64,000 nucleotides of DNA from an uncultured Bacteroidia bacterium. Its GTDB lineage: Bacteria > Bacteroidota > Bacteroidia > Bacteroidales > F082. How positions within the stretch are numbered: position 1 is the stretch's first letter; every line of letters begins with the position of its first letter. The translations under genes were made by a program, and so were the position numbers. Of this stretch, positions 45,066-53,523 are shown piece by piece. The stretch lies in the NCBI GenBank assembly GCA_902774295.1, contig CACYHP010000005.1:1-64000 (forward strand), given 5' to 3'. Under the pieces are notes generated by a model. The model saw only the letters and a program-made list of their open reading frames with translations, was not told where the DNA came from and searched no databases.

Positions 45066-48000
45066 ATGACATATTTGAAAAGGTTTTTGAGAGTTTTTTT
45101 GTCGCTGATTGTGATGATTTTCGCGGCAAATGAGCATGCTTCGGCTGAGAATTCGGTGCTCAGCAGCGGCGTGTGGTATAAGATGGCGATTTCGTCGACG
45201 GGAATTTATAAGCTTACCTATGCCGACTTGGCAACTATGGGTGTAGATGTCGCTAATATCAATCCGAGAAATATCCGTATTTATCATAATGGAGGCGGTA
45301 CATTGCCTAAGATTAACAAGGATTATTATCCCGATGACCTTTACGAAATCCCGATTTTTGTGTCGGGCGAAGACGACGGTGTTTTCAATGCCAACGATTA
45401 TATTTTGTTTTATGCGAGAGGTCCTGTCGTGTGGAAATATTACGTATCTACGAGGTATTATGGACATGTAAAAAATCCTTACACCGATTATACTTATGCG
45501 TTTTTGACCGTTGGCGATGAGCCTGGACGACGTATACAGACAGAGGAAACTCCACAAGGCGCAACCACATCTACAGTTACAGAATTTATTGATTATCAGG
45601 TAATTGATGTTGATGAAGTGAATATCAACAACATGGGTTGTACTTGGTTTTTCGATAAATTTGACATCACATTACAGAGAGATTATGAGTTTGCTTTCAG
45701 TAATTTGATTACAACTAGGAACGCAAAACTTTCTGTTTCAATGGCGTCTAAAAACGCTACGACTGCCGCTATGTCGTTGAGACACAATAACTATGTGATT
45801 TATAACAAAAACTTTGAATTGTCAAATACGACGAATTTTGCACGTTGGGATACTGCATGCAAACGTGAATTTGCAATCACAGGAAATCCTATTAGGATAA
45901 CAGCTAAATATACAAGAGCTGCGGCGTCTTCAGTCGCATGGATGGACTATATGTCTATTAATGTATGGAGAAATCTTAGCATGACTGGCAATTTTATGGC
46001 ATTCAGAAATCCGGAATGTTACGTGGTGAATGCCATTTATGAGTACAGGCTGCAGAATGCTACAAACGCGTTGAAGGTTTGGAATGTCACCGACCCGATA
46101 AACCCTACAATTATGAATACGTCAGTCGCTTCTTCGGTGCTGACATTCAAGGTGTTTGGTGATGTAAACAATCAGTTTGTGGCGTTTGACGGAAACAGTT
46201 TCTATACTCCTTCATTTGTCGGTGTGGTCCAAAATCAGAATCTTCATGCATTGCAAAATGTTGATTATCTGATTATTACCCATCCGAATTTCCAGTCGCA
46301 GGCCGAACGTCTTAGGAATATCCATGCAAATATTGATGATCTGAATATAGAGATCGTTCAGCCGCAATACATATATAATGAGTTTTCGTGTGGTGCAATG
46401 GACGTGGCAGGTATCCGTAATTTCGTCAGGATGCTGTATAATAGAGGTCTGAAATATGTCTTGCTTATTGGCGATGCATCCTACGACTACAAGAACTCTG
46501 ACGTGTGTTTCATACCTTCATGGGAGTCGTTAAACGCCTGCTATTTGGGCTCTGTTGTAACGGACGATTTCTATGTATGTATGGGTGACACGGAAGGAGA
46601 TATGGATGCGGATGGAAGCTCGTCGAGACCTTCTATGATAGATCTTCCGATAGGTAGAATGCCAGTCGCGACGCAGGATATGGCAACAGAAGTCATCGAT
46701 AAAATTGAGGCATATCTGGCTAAAAACTCCTCGACGATGAACAACTGGCGTAATGTCGTCACCTTGATGTGTGATGATGAATCGACAGAGTTTATCAACA
46801 ATTGTGAGGCTCTCGCAAGAGAGATACCTGGGTGGGGCGGTGATGTCATCATTGATAAGATTTATCTTGACGCATACAACCAGGTGGCGACGGCGAGCGG
46901 ACAGAGATGCCCTGAAATCAACGAGGCAATCACAAACAGGATTGAGAAAGGCACGCTGGTGGTGGGTTATAACGGCCACGGCGGTGAGATTGGACTTGGC
47001 GACGAGCGTATCCTGACTATTGACGATGTGGTGTCATGGCAAAATATGCCTATGTTTCCGCTTTTCGTGACAGCAACATGTGAGTTCAGCCGTTTTGACG
47101 ACCATACGAGGACATCGGCTGGTGAGTTGACGTTTACCAACCCAAGGGGAGGGGCGATAGCGATGATAACCACAGCGAGAACCACTGGCGGTAGTGGTCA
47201 GTTGCTTAGAAGGACGTTCCGAAGGATGTTTACAATGCAAGGTGGCGAATATCCTACTATGGGAGATATTTTCTTTGCAACAAAGCAAGATGCAAGTAAA
47301 TATACAAGGGTGTTCACGCTATTTGGTGACCCTGCATTGCGTCTCGCATATCCTAAAAACAACGTCGTTTTGACAAAAATCAACGGGAAACCTGTCACTC
47401 CACCGGCTGATACCGTTTGCTATAATGATACACTTAAAGCGTTGAGTGCAATAGAGTTGCGCGGAGAGTTGCAAGATAATTTCGGTGAGCTGATGACTGA
47501 TTTCAACGGAGTGGTGCGAGTGTCTGTTTACGACAAGGAAAACACTTACCGTACCAAGGGTGACAAAGGTTTTGCACAAATGAATTTCAAATTGAGAAAC
47601 AGCTTGTTGTTTGATGGAGTGGCGACAGTTGAGTCAGGGGAGTTTGCGATAGAATTTACCGTTCCGAAAGATATCAATTATGCATACGGAAAAGGTCTGA
47701 TTAGCTTCTATGCCACTGATTATCAGACTGATGCAAATGGAATGTATGGGAATGTCATCGTCGGTGGCTATAACGATGCTGCGCTGCCTGATGTCGATGG
47801 CCCAGAGGCTCGTATCTTCATTGACGACACTTTGTTTGTGAGTGGCGGCATCACCAACGAGAATCCGCTGTTCTATGCTATCATAAGAGATGAGCATGGT
47901 ATCAACACCACGGGAGCGGGCATTGGACATGATATTACCGCGACATTGAGCGGAGCAACCAACAAAATCTATAATCTGAACTCATATTATGAGAATCCTA

Positions 48001-48449
48001 CCGATGCAAATGATTATGGCATAATAGCTTATCGTTTGTACGGTTTGAATGAGGGTAAACATCAGCTGAGTTTCAGAGTGTGGGATATCTACAATAATTC
48101 CACGAATGTCTCAATAGAGTTTACTGTTGTAAGAAGCGGCAATTTGACCGTTGAAAATCTTTATAATACGCCTAATCCGATGACAAGCTACACGAGTTTC
48201 TGCTTCGAGCACAATCAGAAAGGGGATATGGATATTGCTATCAATATCTACAATCTCAACGGACAGCTTGTGAAGACGATAAAAGACAGCAGATACGGCA
48301 CTTCGACGCGTATCGACCCTATCGTGTGGGATGGCACTTCGAACAATGGAGCTGCATTGCCTTCAGGCGTTTATATCTATAATGTTACAGTGACAAACAG
48401 CGATAATGAGAAGCAAACGGGCTATTCGAAACTGGTCATTGCAAGATGA
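45066..48449 (+). CDS. porU: Type IX secretion sortase PorU (C25 peptidase)
   Basis: The roughly 1127-residue protein has a signal peptide (FLRVFLSLIVMIFAANEHAS), a long N-terminal beta-rich part, the gingipain-like catalytic domain with VLLIGDASYDYKN, H638 in YNGHGGEIGLGDERIL and C672 in VTATCEFSRFDD, and a C-terminal type IX-like domain (NTPNPMTSYTSF, PSGVYIYNVTVTN). PorU removes sorting tails of secreted cargo and attaches them to the surface. It precedes porV by 102 bases, as in other Bacteroidetes. ATG 45054 is an alternative start. Confidence 0.9.
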   Translation: MTYLKRFLRVFLSLIVMIFAANEHASAENSVLSSGVWYKMAISSTGIYKLTYADLATMGVDVANINPRNIRIYHNGGGTLPKINKDYYPDDLYEIPIFVSGEDDGVFNANDYILFYARGPVVWKYYVSTRYYGHVKNPYTDYTYAFLTVGDEPGRRIQTEETPQGATTSTVTEFIDYQVIDVDEVNINNMGCTWFFDKFDITLQRDYEFAFSNLITTRNAKLSVSMASKNATTAAMSLRHNNYVIYNKNFELSNTTNFARWDTACKREFAITGNPIRITAKYTRAAASSVAWMDYMSINVWRNLSMTGNFMAFRNPECYVVNAIYEYRLQNATNALKVWNVTDPINPTIMNTSVASSVLTFKVFGDVNNQFVAFDGNSFYTPSFVGVVQNQNLHALQNVDYLIITHPNFQSQAERLRNIHANIDDLNIEIVQPQYIYNEFSCGAMDVAGIRNFVRMLYNRGLKYVLLIGDASYDYKNSDVCFIPSWESLNACYLGSVVTDDFYVCMGDTEGDMDADGSSSRPSMIDLPIGRMPVATQDMATEVIDKIEAYLAKNSSTMNNWRNVVTLMCDDESTEFINNCEALAREIPGWGGDVIIDKIYLDAYNQVATASGQRCPEINEAITNRIEKGTLVVGYNGHGGEIGLGDERILTIDDVVSWQNMPMFPLFVTATCEFSRFDDHTRTSAGELTFTNPRGGAIAMITTARTTGGSGQLLRRTFRRMFTMQGGEYPTMGDIFFATKQDASKYTRVFTLFGDPALRLAYPKNNVVLTKINGKPVTPPADTVCYNDTLKALSAIELRGELQDNFGELMTDFNGVVRVSVYDKENTYRTKGDKGFAQMNFKLRNSLLFDGVATVESGEFAIEFTVPKDINYAYGKGLISFYATDYQTDANGMYGNVIVGGYNDAALPDVDGPEARIFIDDTLFVSGGITNENPLFYAIIRDEHGINTTGAGIGHDITATLSGATNKIYNLNSYYENPTDANDYGIIAYRLYGLNEGKHQLSFRVWDIYNNSTNVSIEFTVVRSGNLTVENLYNTPNPMTSYTSFCFEHNQKGDMDIAINIYNLNGQLVKTIKDSRYGTSTRIDPIVWDGTSNNGAALPSGVYIYNVTVTNSDNEKQTGYSKLVIAR

Positions 48450-48523
48450 CAATATTAATAAGGTAAAAAAAGAAAATTTTATACAATATATTAAGTTAAT
48501 GCTCGTTTGATTGAATAAATGCT

Positions 48524-48531
48524 TATTTTTG
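48524..48531 (+). promoter_or_regulatory. -7 box before porV
   Basis: TATTTTTG lies 20 bases before the porV ATG, in the gap after porU, so porV may have its own promoter besides any read-through. Confidence 0.5.
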
Positions 48532-48551
48532 CAAAATAATTTTGAAAGTAT

Positions 48552-49763
48552 ATGTTTAAAAAATCTTTAGTCGTTTTAGTATGTCTTTTGATGACTGGTG
48601 TCATAGCAAAAGCACAAGACAGTGAGTATAACGTGATACCAACAGCAGTGCCGGCATTGATGATTGCTCCTGATGCACGTTCAGCTGGTATGGGTGATTT
48701 GGGTGTGGCAACATCTCCTGATGTTTATTCAATGCACTGGAATCCGGCCAAATATGCTTTTATTGAAGATGATTTGAGCATCGGTTTGGCATATACTCCA
48801 TGGTTGAGAAAGCTCGTTCCTGATATGAATATTGCATATCTTGCAGTTTCAAAACGTGTTAGCAGCAAGTCAACAATTGCAGGAACTTTGCGTTACTTCA
48901 ATTTAGGTGACATCAATTTCAGAGGTGATAATAATGAGGATCTTGGAACATACAGACCTAACGAATTTGCAATAGACCTCTGCTATTCAAGAAAACTTGG
49001 TGATTATTTGTCAGCAGCAGTTGCCGGTCGTTTCATCTACTCAAACCTCACACAGGGTGTTAAGAACTATTCGACCCCAGCATGGTCAATAGCTGCAGAT
49101 ATCGGTGTTTACTATCAAAGACCAGTGTATCTCGGTTCTGTCGATGCAGAATTCTCATGGGGTGTTGCTATCACCAACATGGGTAGCAAGATGAACTATA
49201 GCGACGCCAATTCGAAATCGGATTTCATCCCGACCAATTTGCGTTTGGGTCCATCATTGAAGATCAATATCGACGAGTTCAACTCAATCGCTTTGTCGAT
49301 CGATATCAACAAGTTGCTCGTTCCAACACCACCTATTTATGCAAGAGACAGTGTCGGAAATCCTATTCCTGATGGTCACGGAGGATTTATTATTGATAAA
49401 GGTATGAATCCTAACGTGTCAGTGCTTCAGGGTATGATTCAGTCATTCTACGATGCTCCAGGCGGATTCAGTGAGGAGATGAAAGAGTTTACCTTCAGCG
49501 TTGGTGCTGAGTATTGGTATAACAAGGTGTTCGCTGCGCGTGCCGGTTTCTTCCATGAGTCAAAGATGAAAGGTAACCGTCGTTATCTCACATTCGGTGC
49601 AGGTCTTCGTTACAACGTGTTTGCACTCGACGTGTCATACCTCGTGCCAGTCAATGGAAAATCAACATCAGGTACCAATCCATTGGAAGGAACTTTGCGT
49701 TTCGACCTCACTTTCAACATCAACAAATGGGGTGGAAATACAAAATTGGAAAAAGTTAATTAA
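48552..49763 (+). CDS. porV: Type IX secretion outer-membrane protein PorV (LptO)
   Basis: The 403-residue protein has a signal peptide (ending VIAKAQ) and a FadL-like barrel with the PorV start ALMIAPDARSAGMGDLGVAT followed by SMHWNPAKYAF. It ends TLRFDLTFNINKWGGNTK. PorV shuttles cargo from the SprA/Sov translocon to PorU. It is next to porU and ends at a terminator. Confidence 0.93.
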   Translation: MFKKSLVVLVCLLMTGVIAKAQDSEYNVIPTAVPALMIAPDARSAGMGDLGVATSPDVYSMHWNPAKYAFIEDDLSIGLAYTPWLRKLVPDMNIAYLAVSKRVSSKSTIAGTLRYFNLGDINFRGDNNEDLGTYRPNEFAIDLCYSRKLGDYLSAAVAGRFIYSNLTQGVKNYSTPAWSIAADIGVYYQRPVYLGSVDAEFSWGVAITNMGSKMNYSDANSKSDFIPTNLRLGPSLKINIDEFNSIALSIDINKLLVPTPPIYARDSVGNPIPDGHGGFIIDKGMNPNVSVLQGMIQSFYDAPGGFSEEMKEFTFSVGAEYWYNKVFAARAGFFHESKMKGNRRYLTFGAGLRYNVFALDVSYLVPVNGKSTSGTNPLEGTLRFDLTFNINKWGGNTKLEKVN

Positions 49764-49783
49764 ATCGTAAGTTAATCGAAATA

Positions 49784-49818
49784 AATGAGACGGGCAGTTT
49801 TGTTCGTCTCATTTTTTT
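49784..49818 (+). terminator. Terminator of porV
   Basis: AATGAGACG (49784-49792) pairs with CGTCTCATT (49805-49813), followed by a T-run. It lies between the convergent ends of porV and the C25 peptidase gene. Confidence 0.9.
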
Positions 49819-49828
49819 ATACTTGGAA

Positions 49829-51640
49829 TTATCGTTTTATGAAGCGTTTTGTGACGGCTTTATCACCTGAGATGATGATATAATAGACTCCGCTGCTGAA
49901 AGTGCTGCAATCAATGTCAATGACATCATCGGAGATATTGGTTGAGGTTGGGATTTCTTGTCCTAAAACGTTGAAAATCCTGATGCTTTTGATATTGTTG
50001 CCTCTGATGTGGAGAATGTTGTCAGTTGGGTTTGGATATATCGAGAAGCTTTCGACATAGCTCTCGTCGGTGCTTAAGAAGTCGCTGACGATGATGTGGC
50101 TTTCATGACGATAATGGTTCTGTTTTGTCGCCACCACTTTGACGATGTCGCCGTCTTTGAGGATTGTGCTGAAATGCATGTTTACACTGCCTCCGTACGA
50201 TTTGCCTCGAGCAATCAGCTCATTGTCAACAGACAATGCCACGTGGGCGCCATCGTCGGCATGGACAGATAACGACATCGTGCCTGACGCGATGGCATCG
50301 GGATGTGTTATTGTGAGATGTTGCGGCACTTCGGAATAAAGCTGCAGGTAGGCGTCGCCGAAATAATGGAAGAGGTTGTATGTTATAGGTTTCATGCTTG
50401 TATTGTAAGGCAATGACGACTGCTGCAGGAAGTATTTGCCGTAGGCGTTGGCGAATGCCGGGTACTGGAAGTCGAAGTCCTGAGGGCCGTAGTCGGGCAT
50501 GAAGTCAGGGTAGAGGTAGTCGAAGAATCCCCAGACGTAGGTGTCGTTGACGTAGGAATACGACAGCTGTGAGGCTGCTATGATGCCTACTGCTCCGTTG
50601 TGGACGCGCAGGAAACGTTCGGCGAGGCAGTCGGTGGTGTCGGCGCCGTAGCTGAAGTCGCCGGTCTGACAGTTTGCCGACATGATGAAAGTGAGCTTGT
50701 CGTTGTGGAGGCTGTTGATGTTCCAGTTGAAATATTCCGGCTCGCCCCATGTCTGGTAGGTGCCGTGGTCGCGGTGAATGAACAGGTATGTGCCGTTTTC
50801 GATAGCTTGGGATATCTTGCTGGCGTTTCCGTTCCAGTCGGTGAGGTGAGACATGGTGGCAGGGATGTAATCTAGCCCGTCAGGACCGAAGTAGTTAAGG
50901 ACTTGTTCGGTTCTTTGGCCTGTAGACCACACTGAATCCGGTGTGCCTTGGTGTATGCCGTTGATATGTGTGACGTATTTGCCGTTGTCTTCGAGATAGC
51001 CTGCTATTATCTCGGTGCACAGCTGAAACCACCGTGAACGTTGGTATCCCATGGCTGTTGTGGCGTGAGAATAGTAATATTCGTCTTCGTATGGATGACG
51101 TTCGTATTCGAGTGTTTTCTGCACCATAAGTTGTGCTTCGTCGCCGTTGGCGGCAGGCATGCGTGCTATCACTATGTCGGGGAGGCCGTCGTTGTTGAAG
51201 TCGACTAATTTGTTGTCGGCCATATATGGCTCATAGGCGCTGCCGTCTGGGTGGTCGGTGAGGGCGTATGATACGATGCCCTGGGTGGAGTCGAGGGCAT
51301 AGTCGCCGAGCAGGAGCACGGCGGCAGGGACGGGGTTCCACACTTCGTAGGCGTGACGCAGGAATGTTTTTAGAGTATCGGGATTGTTGGCTCCGACTTC
51401 GTTCATTGGCATTACTTTGGTGATGATGCCTTGAACCTCACGAAAGTCGCGGAGCGTGTCAGCCCATTCTTTTATCGCCGCGTTATCCGGTGTTATGATG
51501 AGATAGTCGCAGCCGTCACGCCGCTCGCCGATTTCATCGGCTCGCGGCATATTGAAGAAGTCGGGAATCTGGGCAAAAATAGATTGATTGGTCAGAAAAA
51601 CCAATATTATAAAGAGTGATATGTTGAAAAACTTCTTCAT
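49829..51640 (-). CDS. C25 (gingipain-like) peptidase with type IX sorting domain
   Basis: The 603-residue protein begins MKKFFNISLFIILVFLTNQS with a signal peptide ending at IFAQ. The catalytic domain starts almost at once (DYLIITPDN near 45) and has VLLLGDYALD, H292 in FIHRDHGTYQ and C324 in MSANCQTGDF. It ends with a type A sorting domain (SIYPNPTDNILHIRGN, FSSGVYYIIISGDKAVTKRF). The long prodomain of gingipains is missing. The start at 51640 is used because the longer frame would translate a REP-like repeat. It is convergent with porV, whose machinery would export it. Confidence 0.87.
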   Translation of the reverse strand: MKKFFNISLFIILVFLTNQSIFAQIPDFFNMPRADEIGERRDGCDYLIITPDNAAIKEWADTLRDFREVQGIITKVMPMNEVGANNPDTLKTFLRHAYEVWNPVPAAVLLLGDYALDSTQGIVSYALTDHPDGSAYEPYMADNKLVDFNNDGLPDIVIARMPAANGDEAQLMVQKTLEYERHPYEDEYYYSHATTAMGYQRSRWFQLCTEIIAGYLEDNGKYVTHINGIHQGTPDSVWSTGQRTEQVLNYFGPDGLDYIPATMSHLTDWNGNASKISQAIENGTYLFIHRDHGTYQTWGEPEYFNWNINSLHNDKLTFIMSANCQTGDFSYGADTTDCLAERFLRVHNGAVGIIAASQLSYSYVNDTYVWGFFDYLYPDFMPDYGPQDFDFQYPAFANAYGKYFLQQSSLPYNTSMKPITYNLFHYFGDAYLQLYSEVPQHLTITHPDAIASGTMSLSVHADDGAHVALSVDNELIARGKSYGGSVNMHFSTILKDGDIVKVVATKQNHYRHESHIIVSDFLSTDESYVESFSIYPNPTDNILHIRGNNIKSIRIFNVLGQEIPTSTNISDDVIDIDCSTFSSGVYYIIISGDKAVTKRFIKR

Positions 51641-51644
51641 AGTT

Positions 51645-51685
51645 GGAGATTTCTCCACTCGCTGTGCTCGGTCGAAATGACGGGC
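51645..51685. repeat. REP-like half-unit in the 5' leader of the C25 peptidase gene
   Basis: The sequence GATTTCTCCACTC, a variable middle, then TCGGTCGAAATGACGGG matches 55835-55874 and half of the inverted repeat at 25716-25839. It lies between the -7 box and start codon of the C25 gene, so it is transcribed as part of its leader. Confidence 0.75.
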
Positions 51686-51698
51686 GGTCAGCAACTGC

Positions 51699-51706
51699 AA
51701 AAATAC
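51699..51706 (-). promoter_or_regulatory. -7 box of the C25 peptidase gene
   Basis: The minus strand reads TATTTTTG, 58 bases before the ATG at 51640. The REP-like half-unit lies in the intervening leader. Confidence 0.5.
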
Positions 51707-51708
51707 AA

Positions 51709-51742
51709 AAAAAAGAGACAGCGTTAAGTTGTCTCTTTTTTA
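51709..51742 (-). terminator. Terminator of rpmH
   Basis: A-run plus AGAGAC (ending at 51720) pairs with GTCTCT and a T-run (starting at 51732). The stem is flanked by A on one side and T on the other, so it can stop transcription from either strand; the natural client is rpmH. Confidence 0.82.
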
Positions 51743-51780
51743 ACCTTAAATAATTAATTATTAGGTACGGCTTCGCCGAA

Positions 51781-51927
51781 TCAATACTCGTCAGATACTG
51801 TGAGCTTCTTTCTGCCTTTTGCGCGACGGGCTTTCAAAACCTTGCGACCGTTGGCAGTTGCCATTCTTTCTCTGAAACCGTGTTTGTTCTTGCGTCTTCT
51901 GTTCGATGGTTGAAATGTACGTTTCAT
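51781..51927 (-). CDS. rpmH: 50S ribosomal protein L34
   Basis: This short gene encodes 48 residues, beginning [20 protein letters not shown] and with the family [19 protein letters not shown]; the end is LTVSDEY. It is transcribed alone from a -7 box at 51976-51983. It is not linked to dnaA or rnpA in this window. Confidence 0.96.
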   Translation of the reverse strand: MKRTFQPSNRRRKNKHGFRERMATANGRKVLKARRAKGRKKLTVSDEY

Positions 51928-51975
51928 TGTCTTATGTATTTATTTTTTCTTTTTTCTGACCTAAAATTCGGACTG

Positions 51976-51983
51976 CAAAAGTA
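51976..51983 (-). promoter_or_regulatory. -7 box of rpmH
   Basis: The minus strand reads TACTTTTG, with a TTG 15 bases further upstream. It lies 49 bases before the rpmH start. Confidence 0.55.
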
Positions 51984-52032
51984 CAAATTATTTAAATACA
52001 AAAAACATTTTTTTGAAAAAATTTTTTCAACG

Positions 52033-53487
52033 TTATTTCACCGGTGCATTTTTCAATGTTTCGACCAGGAATTCCCAGAACGGAGCCACTGATTCGATGA
52101 GCAAAGCCTCGTCAGGTGAGTGCGGGTGAACGAGGGTAGGACCGAACGAAATCATATCCCAGTTAGGATATTTTGCGCCGAGGATACCGCATTCGAGACC
52201 AGCGTGGATGACCATCACCTTTGGCTCTTTGCCGAATTTCTCGCTGTAGACCTTCTTCATCGTTGCCAAAATAGGGCTGTCGATGTTCGGTTTCCAGCCG
52301 TGGTATGAACCGCTTGACTCAGCTGTTGCGCCGTGTTCTGTCAACACCTTGCGGATGTCGTCAGCGAGCTTGTCTTTGAGCTCATCGACGAGACCGCGCT
52401 GCAGTGAACATGTGATGATCTTGCCGTTTTCAAACTTCACGAGAGCGAGGTTCGATGATGTCTCGACAGTGCCTTCGAAGTCTTTTGACATTCCGATGAC
52501 GCCGTTAGGATATTTGGCGATGGCTTCGAGCATGTTCTTGAAGGTCTTGTTGTCGATGACTTCTTTAGGCATCTCAGCTGTTTCCATGTAGATGTTGAGG
52601 TCTGGTTCAGTCTCTGCGAACTGCTCTTTGACGCTTGTGTTGTATTCTTCGACGAATTTCTTCATCTTATCGGCTTTGTCAGCAGGAACAACTACTGTTG
52701 CGAACGACTCTCTTGGAATAGCGTTACGCAAGCTGCCGCCGTTGATTGTTGCGAGGCGCACGCCGAATTTCTGTGCTGTCATGATCAACAAGGTGTTCAT
52801 GATCTTGTTGGCATTGCCTCTGCCGAGGTTGATGTCCATGCCTGAGTGACCGCCTTTCAAGCCTTTGACTACCAGTTGGAAAGCTTCCATTCCGTCGGCC
52901 ACTTTTTCCATCTTAGGAGTCCAGTAGGCGTTGGTGTCGATACCGCCGGCGCAACCCACGTAGAGCTCGCCTTCAGTCTCTGAGTCCATGTTAAGCAGGA
53001 TGTCGCCTTTGAGGACGCCTGGTGCAAGTTGGTTAGCGCCTGTCATACCTGTCTCTTCGTCGATGGTGAAGAGGCCTTCGATAGGACCGTGTTCGAGGTT
53101 CTTTGCTGCGAGGACGCCCATTGCTGCTGCTGCTCCGAGGCCGTCGTCAGCGCCGAGAGTGGTGCCTTTAGCGCGTACCCAGCCGTTGTCGACGTAAGTC
53201 TCGATAGGGTCTTTCTCAAAATCATGAACGGTGTCGGCATTCTTCTGAGGCACCATGTCAAGGTGAGCCTGAAGGATGATACCTTTACGGTTCTCGTAGC
53301 CCGGTGTTGCAGGCTTGCGGATGATGACGTTGCCGGCTTTGTCGACGATGGTCTCGAGACCAAGGTCTTCACCGAATTTCTTCATAAAAGCGATAACCTG
53401 AGCTTCTTTCTTTGAAGGACGCGGGATGCGTGTCAGGCTGTAGAAGTTTTCAAATACTTCTTTTGGTTGTAATTCGTTAATAGCCAT
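52033..53487 (-). CDS. pepD: Aminoacyl-histidine dipeptidase (PepD-like)
   Basis: The 484-residue M20-family metallopeptidase cleaves dipeptides in the cytosol. Zinc-ligand and catalytic regions are LQAHLDMVPQ, TTLGADDGLGAAAAMGVL, TIDEETGMTGANQL and LNMDSETEGE, with the C-terminal MVIHAGLECGILG. No signal peptide is present. It lies 36 bases after the hydrogenase-like gene on the same strand and could be read through from that operon. Confidence 0.93.
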   Translation of the reverse strand: MAINELQPKEVFENFYSLTRIPRPSKKEAQVIAFMKKFGEDLGLETIVDKAGNVIIRKPATPGYENRKGIILQAHLDMVPQKNADTVHDFEKDPIETYVDNGWVRAKGTTLGADDGLGAAAAMGVLAAKNLEHGPIEGLFTIDEETGMTGANQLAPGVLKGDILLNMDSETEGELYVGCAGGIDTNAYWTPKMEKVADGMEAFQLVVKGLKGGHSGMDINLGRGNANKIMNTLLIMTAQKFGVRLATINGGSLRNAIPRESFATVVVPADKADKMKKFVEEYNTSVKEQFAETEPDLNIYMETAEMPKEVIDNKTFKNMLEAIAKYPNGVIGMSKDFEGTVETSSNLALVKFENGKIITCSLQRGLVDELKDKLADDIRKVLTEHGATAESSGSYHGWKPNIDSPILATMKKVYSEKFGKEPKVMVIHAGLECGILGAKYPNWDMISFGPTLVHPHSPDEALLIESVAPFWEFLVETLKNAPVK

Positions 53488-53523
53488 TGTGTTATTATTT
53501 TTTTATTTTTGATTTATTTTTAT

